DNA of 64,000 bases from Pseudomonas sp. MIACH (lineage in GTDB: Bacteria; Pseudomonadota; Gammaproteobacteria; Pseudomonadales; Pseudomonadaceae), in contig NZ_LHVO01000018.1 in assembly GCF_001269925.1 (NCBI RefSeq), positions 186,001 through 250,000 on the forward strand. Reading direction: 5' to 3'. The notes under the pieces were generated by a model. It made no database searches, had not been told where the DNA came from, and saw only the letters and a list, made by a program, of their open reading frames with translations. Of the stretch, positions 53,460-63,210 are shown piece by piece. Position numbers and translations under genes: made by a program. Positions within the stretch are counted from its first letter, which is position 1, and every line of letters begins with the position of its first letter.

Positions 53460-54890
53460 TCAAACTCCTTCTTCGACAGCCTGCTTGCGTACAAACAGCA
53501 GTTGCTGACCCGTGAACTCCAATAGCCCTTCAAGACCGAACTCGACACCAAACCCCGACATCTTGCTGCCGCCAAACGGCGTGTTCGGCTGGATCTGTGC
53601 GTGGCAATTGACCCACGCCACACCACTCTCCAAGCGACTGGCCAAGGCCTGGGCCTGCTCGACATCCGGCCCCCAGACCGAGCCGCCGAGCCCCATGTCT
53701 CCGGCATTGGCGCGCGTCAGGACATCCTCGACATCCCGGTAGGCAATCAACGGCAACACCGGGCCGAACTGTTCTTCGTCGACCAGGCGATGGCCGTCGG
53801 TCACGTCTGCAACCAGCGTCGGCGGATAGAAATAGCCCGGATGGTCCAGGCGCGCACCGCCACATAACACCCGCGCACCCTGTGCCCGTGCGTCGTCGAC
53901 CAATGCCTCCACCAGTTCCAGTTGCTCAAGGTTCTGCACGGGCCCGAAGGTCACACCGGCGTCGAGGCCATCACCCACCACCTGGCGCGCTGCAATCTGC
54001 GTCAGCGCGTCAGCAAAAGCCTGGTACTGCGATTCGTGGATATACAGGCGTTTGAGCGCAGCACAGGTCTGGCCCATGTTGAGGAAGGCCGCCTGGAAGA
54101 TCTCCTCGGCCACGGCCTCCACGGCGGTCCCCGGCAATACGATGGCGGCGTCGTTACCACCGAGTTCCAGGGTCAGGCGCTTGAGGTTGCTGGCGGCGCC
54201 GCGCATTACGCTTTGCCCGGTGGCGGTGGAGCCGGTGAAGACGATCTTCTGGATCCCCGGGTGCGAGGTGATCGCACTGCCGAAGCCTCGCTCGCCGGTC
54301 ACGCAATTGATCACACCGCGAGGTACGTGCCGGCCAATGATCGCCACCAGGCCCAAGGTACTCAGCGGTGTCAGGCTCGACGGTTTGCTGATCACACAGT
54401 TGCCCGCACGCAGCGCCGGCATGATGTGCCAGACGGCAATCATGAACGGCCAGTTCCAGGGGGTGATCGACGCCACGACGCCCAACGGTTTGCGGTGCAG
54501 CTCAATGCGCTGGGTGGGAGTTTCTTCCACCAGTTCCACCGCAATGTCCTGCCCGGCCGCGTAGCGCGTCCAGGCGGCGGCGCCCATGACCTCGGAAAAC
54601 GCCAGCTCCAGCGGCTTGCCTTGCTCCAGCACAATCAGGCGCGCCAGTGACTCGGCCTCTTGCTCGATATCTGCCGCAATCGCCATCAAACGCTCGCAAC
54701 GGTCAGGGTGGCTACTGTGGCGCCAGCTTTTGAACGCCGCCTGCGCGGCACTCACTGCCTGGTCAAGTTGCCCCAGTGAACCGGCCGGGCATTGGGCGAA
54801 TGCCGTACCGGTGGCCGGGTTGATCACATCAAACTGGCCTTCGTCGCCGGCCACCTGAACCCCATCGATAAGCATCTTGTAGTTGTGCAT
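53460..54890 (-). CDS. Aldehyde dehydrogenase (NAD+)
   Basis: This 476-residue ALDH has PWNWPFM, TGSTATGQS, LELGGNDAAI with the general-base Glu present, and Cys in NMGQTCAALKR. It is intact, although GGND replaces the usual GGKS. It lies between an APC permease gene (92 bases upstream) and the porin gene (three bases downstream). I infer that it oxidises the aldehyde formed by the aminotransferase at 63.2 kb. ATG 54890 is used. Confidence 0.88.
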   Translation of the reverse strand: MHNYKMLIDGVQVAGDEGQFDVINPATGTAFAQCPAGSLGQLDQAVSAAQAAFKSWRHSSHPDRCERLMAIAADIEQEAESLARLIVLEQGKPLELAFSEVMGAAAWTRYAAGQDIAVELVEETPTQRIELHRKPLGVVASITPWNWPFMIAVWHIMPALRAGNCVISKPSSLTPLSTLGLVAIIGRHVPRGVINCVTGERGFGSAITSHPGIQKIVFTGSTATGQSVMRGAASNLKRLTLELGGNDAAIVLPGTAVEAVAEEIFQAAFLNMGQTCAALKRLYIHESQYQAFADALTQIAARQVVGDGLDAGVTFGPVQNLEQLELVEALVDDARAQGARVLCGGARLDHPGYFYPPTLVADVTDGHRLVDEEQFGPVLPLIAYRDVEDVLTRANAGDMGLGGSVWGPDVEQAQALASRLESGVAWVNCHAQIQPNTPFGGSKMSGFGVEFGLEGLLEFTGQQLLFVRKQAVEEGV

Positions 54891-54982
54891 TTGAAACCTT
54901 CCTTTCACACGCTGACGCGCCATGCCGAGCAACGGCAGGCTGCGATTGTCTGGTTAGTCGAGCTATGAAAACGCGGGGGGCC

Positions 54983-56431
54983 TTAAAGCTTGTGGCTGCC
55001 CAAGGCCAGGAAGCGTTGCGGCGAGCTGTTGCGCAGTCGCGCGGCGAGCACGATGCCGATGATCAAGGCCGCCGGAATAATCGCGCAGAGGCTGTAGGAC
55101 AGCAGTTGGCTGGCACCGGTCAGCACATCGAAATGCACCACCGCCAACACCAGCACCATCACCAGCGCCAGGCTCGAAATACCGGGCAGGATCCGTCCAC
55201 GCAACAGCCCGACCTTAAGCTCGGGATGGCGATGAAAGTAGACGCACACCGACACTGAGGTCAGCGCCATCAACAGGATCACGCACAGCGTGGCCAGGTT
55301 GGATAGCCAGGCAAACAGTTGCAGGATCGGATCGGCATCCATCGCGGCAAATATCAGCACCACGACCGCCGCGATCAAACTCTGCAACGCCGAGCCCATA
55401 TGCGGGCTCTGGTGCACGCGATGGGTGGTGCCCAGCAGGCTGTGCAACAGACCGTCGCGCCCGATGGCGTAGAAGTAACGCGCGGCGGCGTTATGAAAGG
55501 CCAACAGCCCGGCATAGATACTGACCATGAACAGCACGCGGATAATCTGGGTCAGTTGCGGGCCGACAAAGTGGTCGGACATGCCATAGATAAACGTGGT
55601 TGGGTCCTGCAAGGACTGCAGCAGCGGCACGATCTTGTCCGACCCCACCCCCACCACCATCGACCACACCGACAGTGCGTAGAAACCACCGATCAGCAAC
55701 ACCGAACAGTAGGTGGCAATCGGAATACTGCGCTTGGGGTTCTTGGCCTCTTCACCGTAGATGGTCGTGGCCTCGAAGCCGATAAAAGCGGCGAAACAAA
55801 ACAACAAGCCGATTGACGGCGTGCCACTGAACACATAGCTGCTGCTGAACGAGTCAAGGTTGACGCCGCTGTCGCCGCCGGACTTGAGAATGGCGAAGTC
55901 CAGGACCAGGATCGCCAGGTACTCGGCGATCACCACCACCGACAGCACCCGCGCCGACAGGTCAATCTTGCGATAGCCCAGGATCGCGATGCTCGCCATC
56001 GCCATCAACGAGTACGACCACCACGGCAGCACCAGGCCGAAGGCGGTTTCCATGGTGCCACTGACCACACCGCCAAACATCCCGTACAACCCGACCTGCA
56101 GGATGTTATACGCAAACATCGCCAGCACCCCGGCGGCACCGCCCGCCAGGCCACCCAGGCCACGGGACGTGAACGCGTAAAAGCCACCGGCATTGGTCAC
56201 GTGGCGCGACATGGTGGTGTAACCCACCGAGAACGCCAGCAGCACCAGCAAGGCGAGAATCAGCAAAGCCGGGGTGCCGGCCCCGTTGCCCAGCATGATG
56301 CCGATGGGGAAGCCGCCGGCGATCACACTCAGCGGGCTCGCCGCCGATATCACGAAGAAGATAATGAAGCCCACACCCAGGGCGCCACGCTTGAGCTCCG
56401 TGGAGCTGTTGACCGGGATAGATACACTCAT
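54983..56431 (-). CDS. APC-family amino acid/amine permease, copy 1
   Basis: This 482-residue inner-membrane permease has about 12 helices. GVGFIIFFVISAASPLSVIAGG and FIGFEATTIYGEEAKNPKR fit the APC superfamily (YhdG/Eat-like). A nearly identical copy lies at 60382-61830; they differ at few positions over most of the length and mainly near the N-terminus and in the last 80 residues. The upstream 33 bases, including the AAGG site, are also shared. A regulatory box lies 126 bases before the start. Substrate: probably an amine or amino acid. Confidence 0.88.
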   Translation of the reverse strand: MSVSIPVNSSTELKRGALGVGFIIFFVISAASPLSVIAGGFPIGIMLGNGAGTPALLILALLVLLAFSVGYTTMSRHVTNAGGFYAFTSRGLGGLAGGAAGVLAMFAYNILQVGLYGMFGGVVSGTMETAFGLVLPWWSYSLMAMASIAILGYRKIDLSARVLSVVVIAEYLAILVLDFAILKSGGDSGVNLDSFSSSYVFSGTPSIGLLFCFAAFIGFEATTIYGEEAKNPKRSIPIATYCSVLLIGGFYALSVWSMVVGVGSDKIVPLLQSLQDPTTFIYGMSDHFVGPQLTQIIRVLFMVSIYAGLLAFHNAAARYFYAIGRDGLLHSLLGTTHRVHQSPHMGSALQSLIAAVVVLIFAAMDADPILQLFAWLSNLATLCVILLMALTSVSVCVYFHRHPELKVGLLRGRILPGISSLALVMVLVLAVVHFDVLTGASQLLSYSLCAIIPAALIIGIVLAARLRNSSPQRFLALGSHKL

Positions 56432-56556
56432 GTTGTTGACCTTATTGTATGAGGCAGTCGCTTTAGGGGTGGTCCGACCACACAGCATCGGCACCAGTTA
56501 GCGTTTTGTTTTAGTTGCGCGCTGAATTTGATCCTATGCCCGCCCCTGAACCGCTC

Positions 56557-56575
56557 GCTATCCCAAATCGGTAGC
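56557..56575 (-). promoter_or_regulatory. GCCGATTTGGGATA-type box, permease 1
   Basis: On the minus strand it reads GCTACCGATTTGGGATAGC. It begins 126 bases before the permease start and is followed after 21 bases by TAGGATC, which could be the -10 element. The same box and spacing occur before permease 2. Confidence 0.7.
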
Positions 56576-56630
56576 ATCCGAAGCCCCGCCCCAAAACAGG
56601 TCGAGGCAACAGGCTCACTCCCCGCGCAGT

Positions 56631-56647
56631 TGCCGATTTGGGATAGC
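56631..56647 (+). promoter_or_regulatory. GCCGATTTGGGATA-type box, chemoreceptor
   Basis: TGCCGATTTGGGATAGC points towards the chemoreceptor gene and ends 127 bases before its start, the mirror of the arrangement on the permease side. The two boxes face outwards and lie 55 bases apart. Confidence 0.65.
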
Positions 56648-56774
56648 CGCCTGGCCTGTCATGCCTGCAACCTAGCATCAGCCGTGCTATGCCCGGATGC
56701 CGACGACCAGAATAAGAATGAGGGCTCGCCCCCCAGCCCATCATCGCGACGCCCACTTGTAGGAAGCCTCAACC

Positions 56775-58826
56775 ATGCAGCCAGCTCACCTCACCATTCA
56801 ATGGCGTATTACCCTGCTGAGCGGACTCTGCCTGCTGGCAGTGGTGGCGGCTCTGATTGGTGCCAGCGCGTATCAGAATCAAGCCAGTGCAAAGCTGCTT
56901 AAAGAGCAGAGCAGCGAGTTGCTCGGACAGGCTGCGCTGGAGCGCTTGCAGGCCCAGGCCGTGGCGCATGGCCAACAGGTGGAGCGTTTTTTCACTGAAA
57001 CCGCGCTGTATGGCGAGGGGTTTGCGCAACAGGTTCTGCAACTGCGCGAGCAAACGCTCAACGGCCGCCTGACGGTCGCGCAATTGCGCGAAGCGCTGAT
57101 CAGCAACGCCCGTGAAACCCTGAAACAACGCGAAAAAGTCCTCGGCCTGTACGTCATCATGCTGCCGGACGCGCTGGGCGGCACTGACGCCGATTGGCGC
57201 GACCAACGCGCGGTGGCGGGCAATGAAACCGGGCGCTTTGCGCTGTATTGGTCACAGAGTCAACCGGGGCAACTGGTGCAGGAGGTACTGAGCGAGGCAC
57301 AAATCGCCGCAAACACCGCGCCCCCCGGCAGCGAACCGGGGAACGCCTGGTACGCCTGCCCTCAGGCGCAACGCCAGGTGTGTGTGGTCGAACCGTACAC
57401 CATCGAAGTGGAGGGCCAGAAAGCCCTGATGAGCAGCATTTCCATCCCCCTGATCGTCAACGGCAAAGTGCTCGGCGTGGTGGGTATGGACATCAGCCTC
57501 GACACCTTGCAAAAGCTGGCGGCCAACCTCGGCCAGGACCTCTACCAGGGCGACAGCCAGGTCACCATCCTGTCGGCCACGGGCCAAGTGGCGGGACGCA
57601 GCGGCGCTGTCTCGGGGGACACACTGGATATCCGCCAGCCCTTACAGACGGCGGCGGGCAAGCCGGCCTGGCAACTGCAGATCAAGGTTCCACAGGCGCG
57701 GGTGCAGGCGCCAGCCCGGCAGATGCAAAGCGAACTCGACGACAAAAGTCGTGAGTCCAACTGGCTCAACCTCGGCCTGGGTATCCTGGCCAGCAGCCTG
57801 GGTATGCTGCTGATCTGGCTGGCCGCTTACGGCGTGACGCGCCCGCTGCTGAAGATGGCCGAATTGCTCGATGCGATTGTCGAAGGCGACGGTGACCTCA
57901 CTCAGCGCCTGCCCAGCGGGCGACGCGACGAACTGGGCCACTTGGCCGATGGCTTCAACCGTTTCCTCGACAAGTTGCAGCCGATTATTCGCGCGATCCA
58001 GGCCGCGTCCCTGGACACCCGCAACAGTGCCGACACCTCATCGGGCATTGCCCGTGAAGTCAGCGCCGGCATGCAGCGCCAGTACCGCGAAGTGGAGCTG
58101 GCAGCGACCGCGTTGCACGAAATGAGCGCCAGCGCCCAGGAAGTCGCTCGTCACTCCCACAGCGCCGCCGACGCCGCGACGGCCGCCGAAAACGCCAGCC
58201 GTTCAGGCCAGGCAGTGTTCTCGGCCGCCGAGCGCAGCATCGAGGCCCTCGATCAACGCCTGGAAACCACCCTGCAGCAAGTCAACGCCCTGGCCGGTAG
58301 CAGTGCCCAGATCGGTCAGGTGCTGGACGTGATCAGCGCCATTGCGCAGCAGACCAACCTGCTGGCACTGAATGCAGCCATCGAAGCGGCGCGGGCCGGC
58401 GAACAGGGGCGCGGCTTTGCGGTGGTGGCCGATGAAGTCAGGCACCTGGCGAGCAACACCCAGAGTTCGGTCGAACAGGTGCGCACGGTGATCGAGACGC
58501 TGCAACAGCTGAGCCAGGCGGTGGTGCACAGCACCCAATTGAGTCGCGAGCAAGCCGGCGGCAGCGTGCTCCAGGTGCAACAGACCCGGGTGGCGCTGGG
58601 GCATATTTCCCAGGCCGTGGAGGTGATCGAACAAATGAATCAGCAGATCGCCAGTGCGGCCCTTGAGCAGAGCAGTGTGGTGGACGATATCAGCCATCGG
58701 GTCAGCGACATCCGGGGCATCAGCGAAACACTCGCCGGGCGCATGAACGAAGCGTCGAAGGCCAGTGACGCACTGCATCAAATGTCCAATCACCAACAGC
58801 AACTGGTCGGGCATTTCCGCGTGTAA
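56775..58826 (+). CDS. Methyl-accepting chemotaxis protein with large periplasmic (dCache-like) domain
   Basis: This 683-residue receptor has a membrane helix at 11-31, a periplasmic domain of about 290 residues, a second helix near 338-360, a HAMP domain and the signalling domain with [20 protein letters not shown]. The size and [20 protein letters not shown] segments fit a dCache fold as in amino-acid receptors. It shares a box with both permeases and the aminotransferase gene, so I infer that its ligand is the substrate of that system. Confidence 0.9.
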   Translation: MQPAHLTIQWRITLLSGLCLLAVVAALIGASAYQNQASAKLLKEQSSELLGQAALERLQAQAVAHGQQVERFFTETALYGEGFAQQVLQLREQTLNGRLTVAQLREALISNARETLKQREKVLGLYVIMLPDALGGTDADWRDQRAVAGNETGRFALYWSQSQPGQLVQEVLSEAQIAANTAPPGSEPGNAWYACPQAQRQVCVVEPYTIEVEGQKALMSSISIPLIVNGKVLGVVGMDISLDTLQKLAANLGQDLYQGDSQVTILSATGQVAGRSGAVSGDTLDIRQPLQTAAGKPAWQLQIKVPQARVQAPARQMQSELDDKSRESNWLNLGLGILASSLGMLLIWLAAYGVTRPLLKMAELLDAIVEGDGDLTQRLPSGRRDELGHLADGFNRFLDKLQPIIRAIQAASLDTRNSADTSSGIAREVSAGMQRQYREVELAATALHEMSASAQEVARHSHSAADAATAAENASRSGQAVFSAAERSIEALDQRLETTLQQVNALAGSSAQIGQVLDVISAIAQQTNLLALNAAIEAARAGEQGRGFAVVADEVRHLASNTQSSVEQVRTVIETLQQLSQAVVHSTQLSREQAGGSVLQVQQTRVALGHISQAVEVIEQMNQQIASAALEQSSVVDDISHRVSDIRGISETLAGRMNEASKASDALHQMSNHQQQLVGHFRV

Positions 58827-58891
58827 AACGTATGCCGTCTTGACTCGGTTACAGTGGCCGCCTTTCAACTCTTCTACATTGAGCACCACCC

Positions 58892-60385
58892 ATGATTTTT
58901 CCACGCCGCTGGTTGATCCTCGCGATCATTTCCAGCGCCTTGCTGCTCATCGTCATCGACATGACGGTGCTGTACACCGCCCTGCCCACCCTGACCCGAG
59001 AGCTGAATGCCTCGGCCTCGGAAAAACTCTGGATCGTTAACATCTATGCGCTGATCGCCGCCGGCCTGCTGCTGGGCATGGGTACCCTCGGTGACCGTCT
59101 TGGACACAAACACCTGTTCATCGGCGGGCTCGGCGTGTTTGGCCTGTTCTCGCTGATTGCGGCGTTCTCACCCTCCGCCGCCGTATTGATTGGCGCACGG
59201 GGGTTCCTGGCGGTCGGCGCGGCGATGATGATGCCCGCCACGCTGGCCATCGTGCGGGTGACCTTCACGGATCCGCGCGAACAGGCCATGGCGTTCGGTA
59301 TCTGGGCCTCGGTGGCGTCAGGAGGCGCGGCGTTCGGTCCGGTGGTGGGCGGCCTGTTGCTGGAGCATTTCTGGTGGGGCTCGGTATTTTTGATCAACGT
59401 GCCGATTGTGCTGGTGGCGTTGCTTGTCGGCGTCCTCTTGATCCCGAATCAGCCGGGGGATATGAGCAAACGCTGGGACTGGCTGGGCTCGCTGCAGGTG
59501 ATGGTCGGCTTGATCAGTGTCGCGTATGCGGTCAAGGAACTCGGCAAACGCACGCCCTCCTTCGAAGGCATGCTGATCGCACTGGTGCTGGGCGCGCTGT
59601 TCCTGACGTTGTTTATTCGCCGCCAACGTCGCGCCACTCAGCCGATGCTCGACCTGGGGCTGTTCAAGACCACGGGGTTCAGAAATGCGGTGATCTCGGC
59701 CGTGGTGTCCGCCGCAGCGTTGATCGGCATGGAGCTGGTATTCAGCCAACGCCTGCAACTGGTGCTGGGCCTGTCGCCACTGGAAGCGGCGTTGTTCATC
59801 CTGCCGCTGCCGTTGGGTTCGTTCATCTCCGGGCCGTTGGCCGGTTACTACCTGCCTCGCCTGGGGAACCAGCGGATGCTGTTCTGGACCCTGCTGCTGT
59901 CTGCTGCGTCGATGCTGGCCTACCTGCTGCTGTATGACGCTGCGGTGTACCTGCAACTGATCGTCCTTGCGCTGCTGGGATTTACCATTGGTGCAGCACT
60001 GACAGCGTCGTCCAGCACCATCATGCTCAGCGTACCCGCCAACCAGGCTGGCATGGCCGCCTCCATCGAGGAAGTGTCGTTTGAACTGGGCGGTGCGGTG
60101 GGTGTAACCCTGGCAGGCAGCCTGTTATCGGCGATTTATGCGTATTCGGCGGGCGTGGTGATTCCATCCTGGCTGACCCGCAACCCTGCGACATTCGACA
60201 GTCTTGACGACGCGCTGGTCGTTGCCGAAACGCTGTCGCCCGAAGGCGCTGCCATGCTGCGCGCATTTGCCCGCTCGGCGTTCGACGCGGGCTTTGTCGC
60301 GGTGCTGGCGGTGTCGGCAGCACTGCTTTTGATCGCAGCGCTGCTGGTCAAGTTGAGCAGGCAAACACCGCCGGCCACGCCTTAA
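58892..60385 (+). CDS. MFS multidrug transporter (SmvA/QacA type, DHA2)
   Basis: This 497-residue transporter has about 14 hydrophobic helices. The first contains LLLIVIDMTVLYTALPTL, with the membrane Asp typical of DHA2 pumps; later GTLGDRLGHKHLF and the antiporter motif ASVASGGAAFGPVVGG follow. Such pumps expel quaternary ammonium compounds or methyl viologen. It lies between the two permeases and its stop overlaps the convergent permease 2 stop (TTAA). No box of the amine regulon precedes it. Confidence 0.9.
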   Translation: MIFPRRWLILAIISSALLLIVIDMTVLYTALPTLTRELNASASEKLWIVNIYALIAAGLLLGMGTLGDRLGHKHLFIGGLGVFGLFSLIAAFSPSAAVLIGARGFLAVGAAMMMPATLAIVRVTFTDPREQAMAFGIWASVASGGAAFGPVVGGLLLEHFWWGSVFLINVPIVLVALLVGVLLIPNQPGDMSKRWDWLGSLQVMVGLISVAYAVKELGKRTPSFEGMLIALVLGALFLTLFIRRQRRATQPMLDLGLFKTTGFRNAVISAVVSAAALIGMELVFSQRLQLVLGLSPLEAALFILPLPLGSFISGPLAGYYLPRLGNQRMLFWTLLLSAASMLAYLLLYDAAVYLQLIVLALLGFTIGAALTASSSTIMLSVPANQAGMAASIEEVSFELGGAVGVTLAGSLLSAIYAYSAGVVIPSWLTRNPATFDSLDDALVVAETLSPEGAAMLRAFARSAFDAGFVAVLAVSAALLLIAALLVKLSRQTPPATP

Positions 60386-61830
60386 AGCTTGTGGCTGCCC
60401 AACGCCAGGAACCGCTGGGGCGATGCCTTGCGCAGCCGCGCCGCGAGGAATACCCCGCCCAGCAAGGCCAGGGGAATAATCGCGCAGAGGCTGTAGGACA
60501 GCAGTCGGCTGGCACCGGTCAGTACGTCGAAATGCACCACCGCCAACACCAGCACCGCCAAGAGCGCCAGGCACGAGAAACCCGGGAAGATCTGCCCGCG
60601 CCAGACCCCGACCTGGAGCTGCGGGTGGCGTCGGAAGAACACCAGCACTGCCGCCGAAGTCAGCGCCATCAGCAAGATCACACACAGCGTGGCCAGGTTG
60701 GACAACCAGGCAAACAGTTGCAGGATCGGATCGGCATCCAACGCGGCGAAAATCAGCACCACCACGGCCGAGATCAGGCTCTGCAAGGCCGAGCCCATAT
60801 GCGGGCTCTGGTGTACGCGGTGGGTGGTGCCCAACTGGCTGTGGAGCAAACCGTCACGGCCGATGGCATAGAAGTAACGTGCAGCGGCGTTGTGAAAGGC
60901 CAACAGCCCGGCATAGATACTGACCATGAACAGCACACGGATAACCTGGGTCAGTTGCGGGCCGACAAAATGGTCGGACATGCCGTAGATAAACGTGGTC
61001 GGATCCTGCAAGGCCTGCAACATCGGCACGATCTTGTCCGCCCCCACGCCCACCACCATCGACCACACCGATAACGCGTAGAAACCACCGATCAGCAACA
61101 CCGAACAGTACGTCGCAATCGGAATGGTGCGTTTCGGGTCCTTGGCCTCCTCCCCGTAGATGGTCGTTGCCTCAAAGCCGATAAAGGCGGCGAAGCAAAA
61201 CAGCAAGCCGATGGACGGGGTGCCGCTGAACACTCGACTGCTGGTGAAGGCGTCAAGGTTGATGCCGCTGTCGCCACCGGACTTGAGGATGGCGAAGTCC
61301 AGGACCAGGATCGCCAGGTACTCGGCGATCACCATCACCGACAGCACACGCGCCGACAGGTCGATCTTGCGATAACCCAGGATTGCGATGCTGGCCATCG
61401 CCATCAGCGAGTAAGACCACCACGGCAGCACCAGGCCGAACGCGGCTTCCATGGTGCCACTGACCACCCCGCCGAACATGCCATACAACCCAACCTGCAG
61501 GATGTTATAGGCAAACATCGCCAGCACCCCGGCCGCGCCACCGGCCAGGCCGCCCAACCCGCGTGCGGTAAAGGCGTAAAAGCCACCGGCGTTGGTCAGG
61601 TGGCGTGACATGGTGGTGTAGCCCACGGAGAACGCCAGCAGCACCAGCAAGGCGAGGATCAGCAACGCCGGGGTCCCTGCCCCGTTGCCCAGCATGATAC
61701 CGATGGGGAAGCCGCCGGCGATCACACTCAGCGGGCTTGCCGCCGACACCACGAAGAAGATGATAAAGCCCACACCCAGGGCGCCACGCTTGAGCTCCGT
61801 GGAGCTGTTGATCGAGTTGGATACACTCAT
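60382..61830 (-). CDS. APC-family amino acid/amine permease, copy 2
   Basis: This 482-residue permease is a near-duplicate of the one at 54983-56431. It shares the helices, FIGFEATTIYGEEAKDPKR, and the upstream leader, and the promoter box lies at the same distance. The last 80 residues are the most diverged part, which may change the C-terminal regulation or specificity. The gene is otherwise isolated, facing away from the AraC gene at 62045. The duplication includes the promoter, so both copies should respond to the same inducer. Confidence 0.88.
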   Translation of the reverse strand: MSVSNSINSSTELKRGALGVGFIIFFVVSAASPLSVIAGGFPIGIMLGNGAGTPALLILALLVLLAFSVGYTTMSRHLTNAGGFYAFTARGLGGLAGGAAGVLAMFAYNILQVGLYGMFGGVVSGTMEAAFGLVLPWWSYSLMAMASIAILGYRKIDLSARVLSVMVIAEYLAILVLDFAILKSGGDSGINLDAFTSSRVFSGTPSIGLLFCFAAFIGFEATTIYGEEAKDPKRTIPIATYCSVLLIGGFYALSVWSMVVGVGADKIVPMLQALQDPTTFIYGMSDHFVGPQLTQVIRVLFMVSIYAGLLAFHNAAARYFYAIGRDGLLHSQLGTTHRVHQSPHMGSALQSLISAVVVLIFAALDADPILQLFAWLSNLATLCVILLMALTSAAVLVFFRRHPQLQVGVWRGQIFPGFSCLALLAVLVLAVVHFDVLTGASRLLSYSLCAIIPLALLGGVFLAARLRKASPQRFLALGSHKL

Positions 61831-61956
61831 GTTATTGACCTTATTGTATGAGGCAGTCGCTGCAGGATCGGTGCAGCCGGCGGTTCACCGGCACCGAATA
61901 GCTTGTCGTTCTTGTTGCACGCTGGCACTGATCCTATGCCTGCCCTGCAACGTGCC

Positions 61957-61976
61957 GGTATCCCAAATCGGTAACG
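61957..61976 (-). promoter_or_regulatory. GCCGATTTGGGATA-type box, permease 2
   Basis: On the minus strand it reads CGTTACCGATTTGGGATACC. It begins 127 bases before the permease start and is followed after 21 bases by TAGGATC, just as before permease 1. Confidence 0.7.
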
Positions 61977-62044
61977 CAAGCACCCACGGCGAAACACCCG
62001 CCTCTCCCAAGCAGGCTGTATCCGGTCTTTGCAGATTTTTTCGT

Positions 62045-63019
62045 TCAGGCGCGCGCGTAAGCGGCGATGGCTGCACGGGCGGTATGGGACGGCAGCTCTG
62101 CAAACAGCTCCTGGTACTCCGCCGCGAAATGGCTCAGGTGATAGAAGCCCCACTGGGCGGCGGCATCACCAATCGTCAGCTCGCAGGCACGGGTGGACAT
62201 CAAGGTGCGGCGTACGCCGTTGAGCCTTACAGAGCGCAGGTAATTCAGCGGAGTGGTCTCGGCGACCGAGCGGAAGCTGTTCTGCACCGTACGCCGACTC
62301 ACCTGGAGACGCTCGCACAAATCGATCACGCTGGGCACGTTGATCATTTCGGTGGTCGCCAGGCGGTGGCATTTCTCGACGATAAAACTGCGCGTGGAAC
62401 TGGGGCTGCGCTGGTGCTTGTCGCACGCGGGGTCGATCATCAGTTGCAACAGCTCACTGAGCATGGCCTGCTCCAGCGCTACCTCGCGCGCTCGATCCAG
62501 CGTGCTATCGAGGTCTTCGTGCACCAGTGCCTGGGAGAAAAGCGCCAGCAATCGGCGCCGAGCCTGGGCAAATCGCTGGGGGGAAACCCTGATCACCGGC
62601 TGGCGCAGCAACCGATTGAGGTCCTTGGCTGAAGCGGTCTGCTCCAACGCCTCGTCGAATAAGTCACGCTCAAAGGTGATGGACAGCAACTCCATGCCCA
62701 TCGGCATATGGAACATGAACTCCTCGCCGCCGTGGAGAAAGAACAGGCTGCTGTCATCCACCTCGCGCCCCTGCATGCGAATCGAACCCGGGACGTTGAT
62801 CGGCACGGCAAAGCACATCTTGTCGCGGGGCGCCACGCCGTTCTGCACCACGCGCTGGTTGATCTGTTCGAGAAACAAGTGACAACCGGTTGTCGTCAGT
62901 TGCATCAGCGAGCTCTCGGCGCAGCCGGCGGTTAACTGGCTGTAGTCCTGGTTCCACTGCTGGATGGTGGCTGCATGCACGTGGACATCTCGAAAATGGC
63001 TGATCGTCTGGTTTTTCAT
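62045..63019 (-). CDS. AraC-family regulator (EutR-like)
   Basis: This 324-residue protein has an N-terminal sensor (RDKMCFAVPINVPGS; HGGEEFMFHMPMGMELLS) and a C-terminal HTH (VPSVIDLCERLQVSRRTVQNSFR, then IGDAAAQWGFYHLSHFAAEYQELF). RRTVQNSF is of the EutR subtype. It lies next to permease 2 and is divergent from the aminotransferase gene. I infer that it binds the GCCGATTTGGGATA boxes seen in the region. The start at 63019 was chosen as the first Met of the conserved part. Confidence 0.88.
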   Translation of the reverse strand: MKNQTISHFRDVHVHAATIQQWNQDYSQLTAGCAESSLMQLTTTGCHLFLEQINQRVVQNGVAPRDKMCFAVPINVPGSIRMQGREVDDSSLFFLHGGEEFMFHMPMGMELLSITFERDLFDEALEQTASAKDLNRLLRQPVIRVSPQRFAQARRRLLALFSQALVHEDLDSTLDRAREVALEQAMLSELLQLMIDPACDKHQRSPSSTRSFIVEKCHRLATTEMINVPSVIDLCERLQVSRRTVQNSFRSVAETTPLNYLRSVRLNGVRRTLMSTRACELTIGDAAAQWGFYHLSHFAAEYQELFAELPSHTARAAIAAYARA

Positions 63020-63132
63020 TGGGTCGTGTACCTCTACCAATATTCTTGTTTTTAGATCGCCTATGGGCTTGATAGTCGCACATAGCACAAATCGTGGAAA
63101 TTGTTTATGCGCTGGAATGCATGCATCTCATG

Positions 63133-63150
63133 TGCCGATTCGGGCTACCG
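63133..63150 (+). promoter_or_regulatory. GCCGATTTGGGATA-type box, aminotransferase
   Basis: TGCCGATTCGGGCTACCG is a slightly degenerate copy of the box before the permeases. Twenty-one bases after the TAC comes GATGATC, matching the spacing to TAGGATC at the permeases. It ends 61 bases before the aminotransferase start. Confidence 0.6.
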
Positions 63151-63210
63151 GCCTGGAACCGGCGCCGGAGATGATCGGCACACTTAAATAGACATTCCAG
63201 AGAGACCGTC

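Noticed and set aside
58892..60385. Inclusion of the DHA2 drug pump in the amine regulon because it sits between the permeases
   Set aside because: It lacks the shared box, and its start lies 65 bases after the chemoreceptor, so read-through is possible but co-regulation is not shown.
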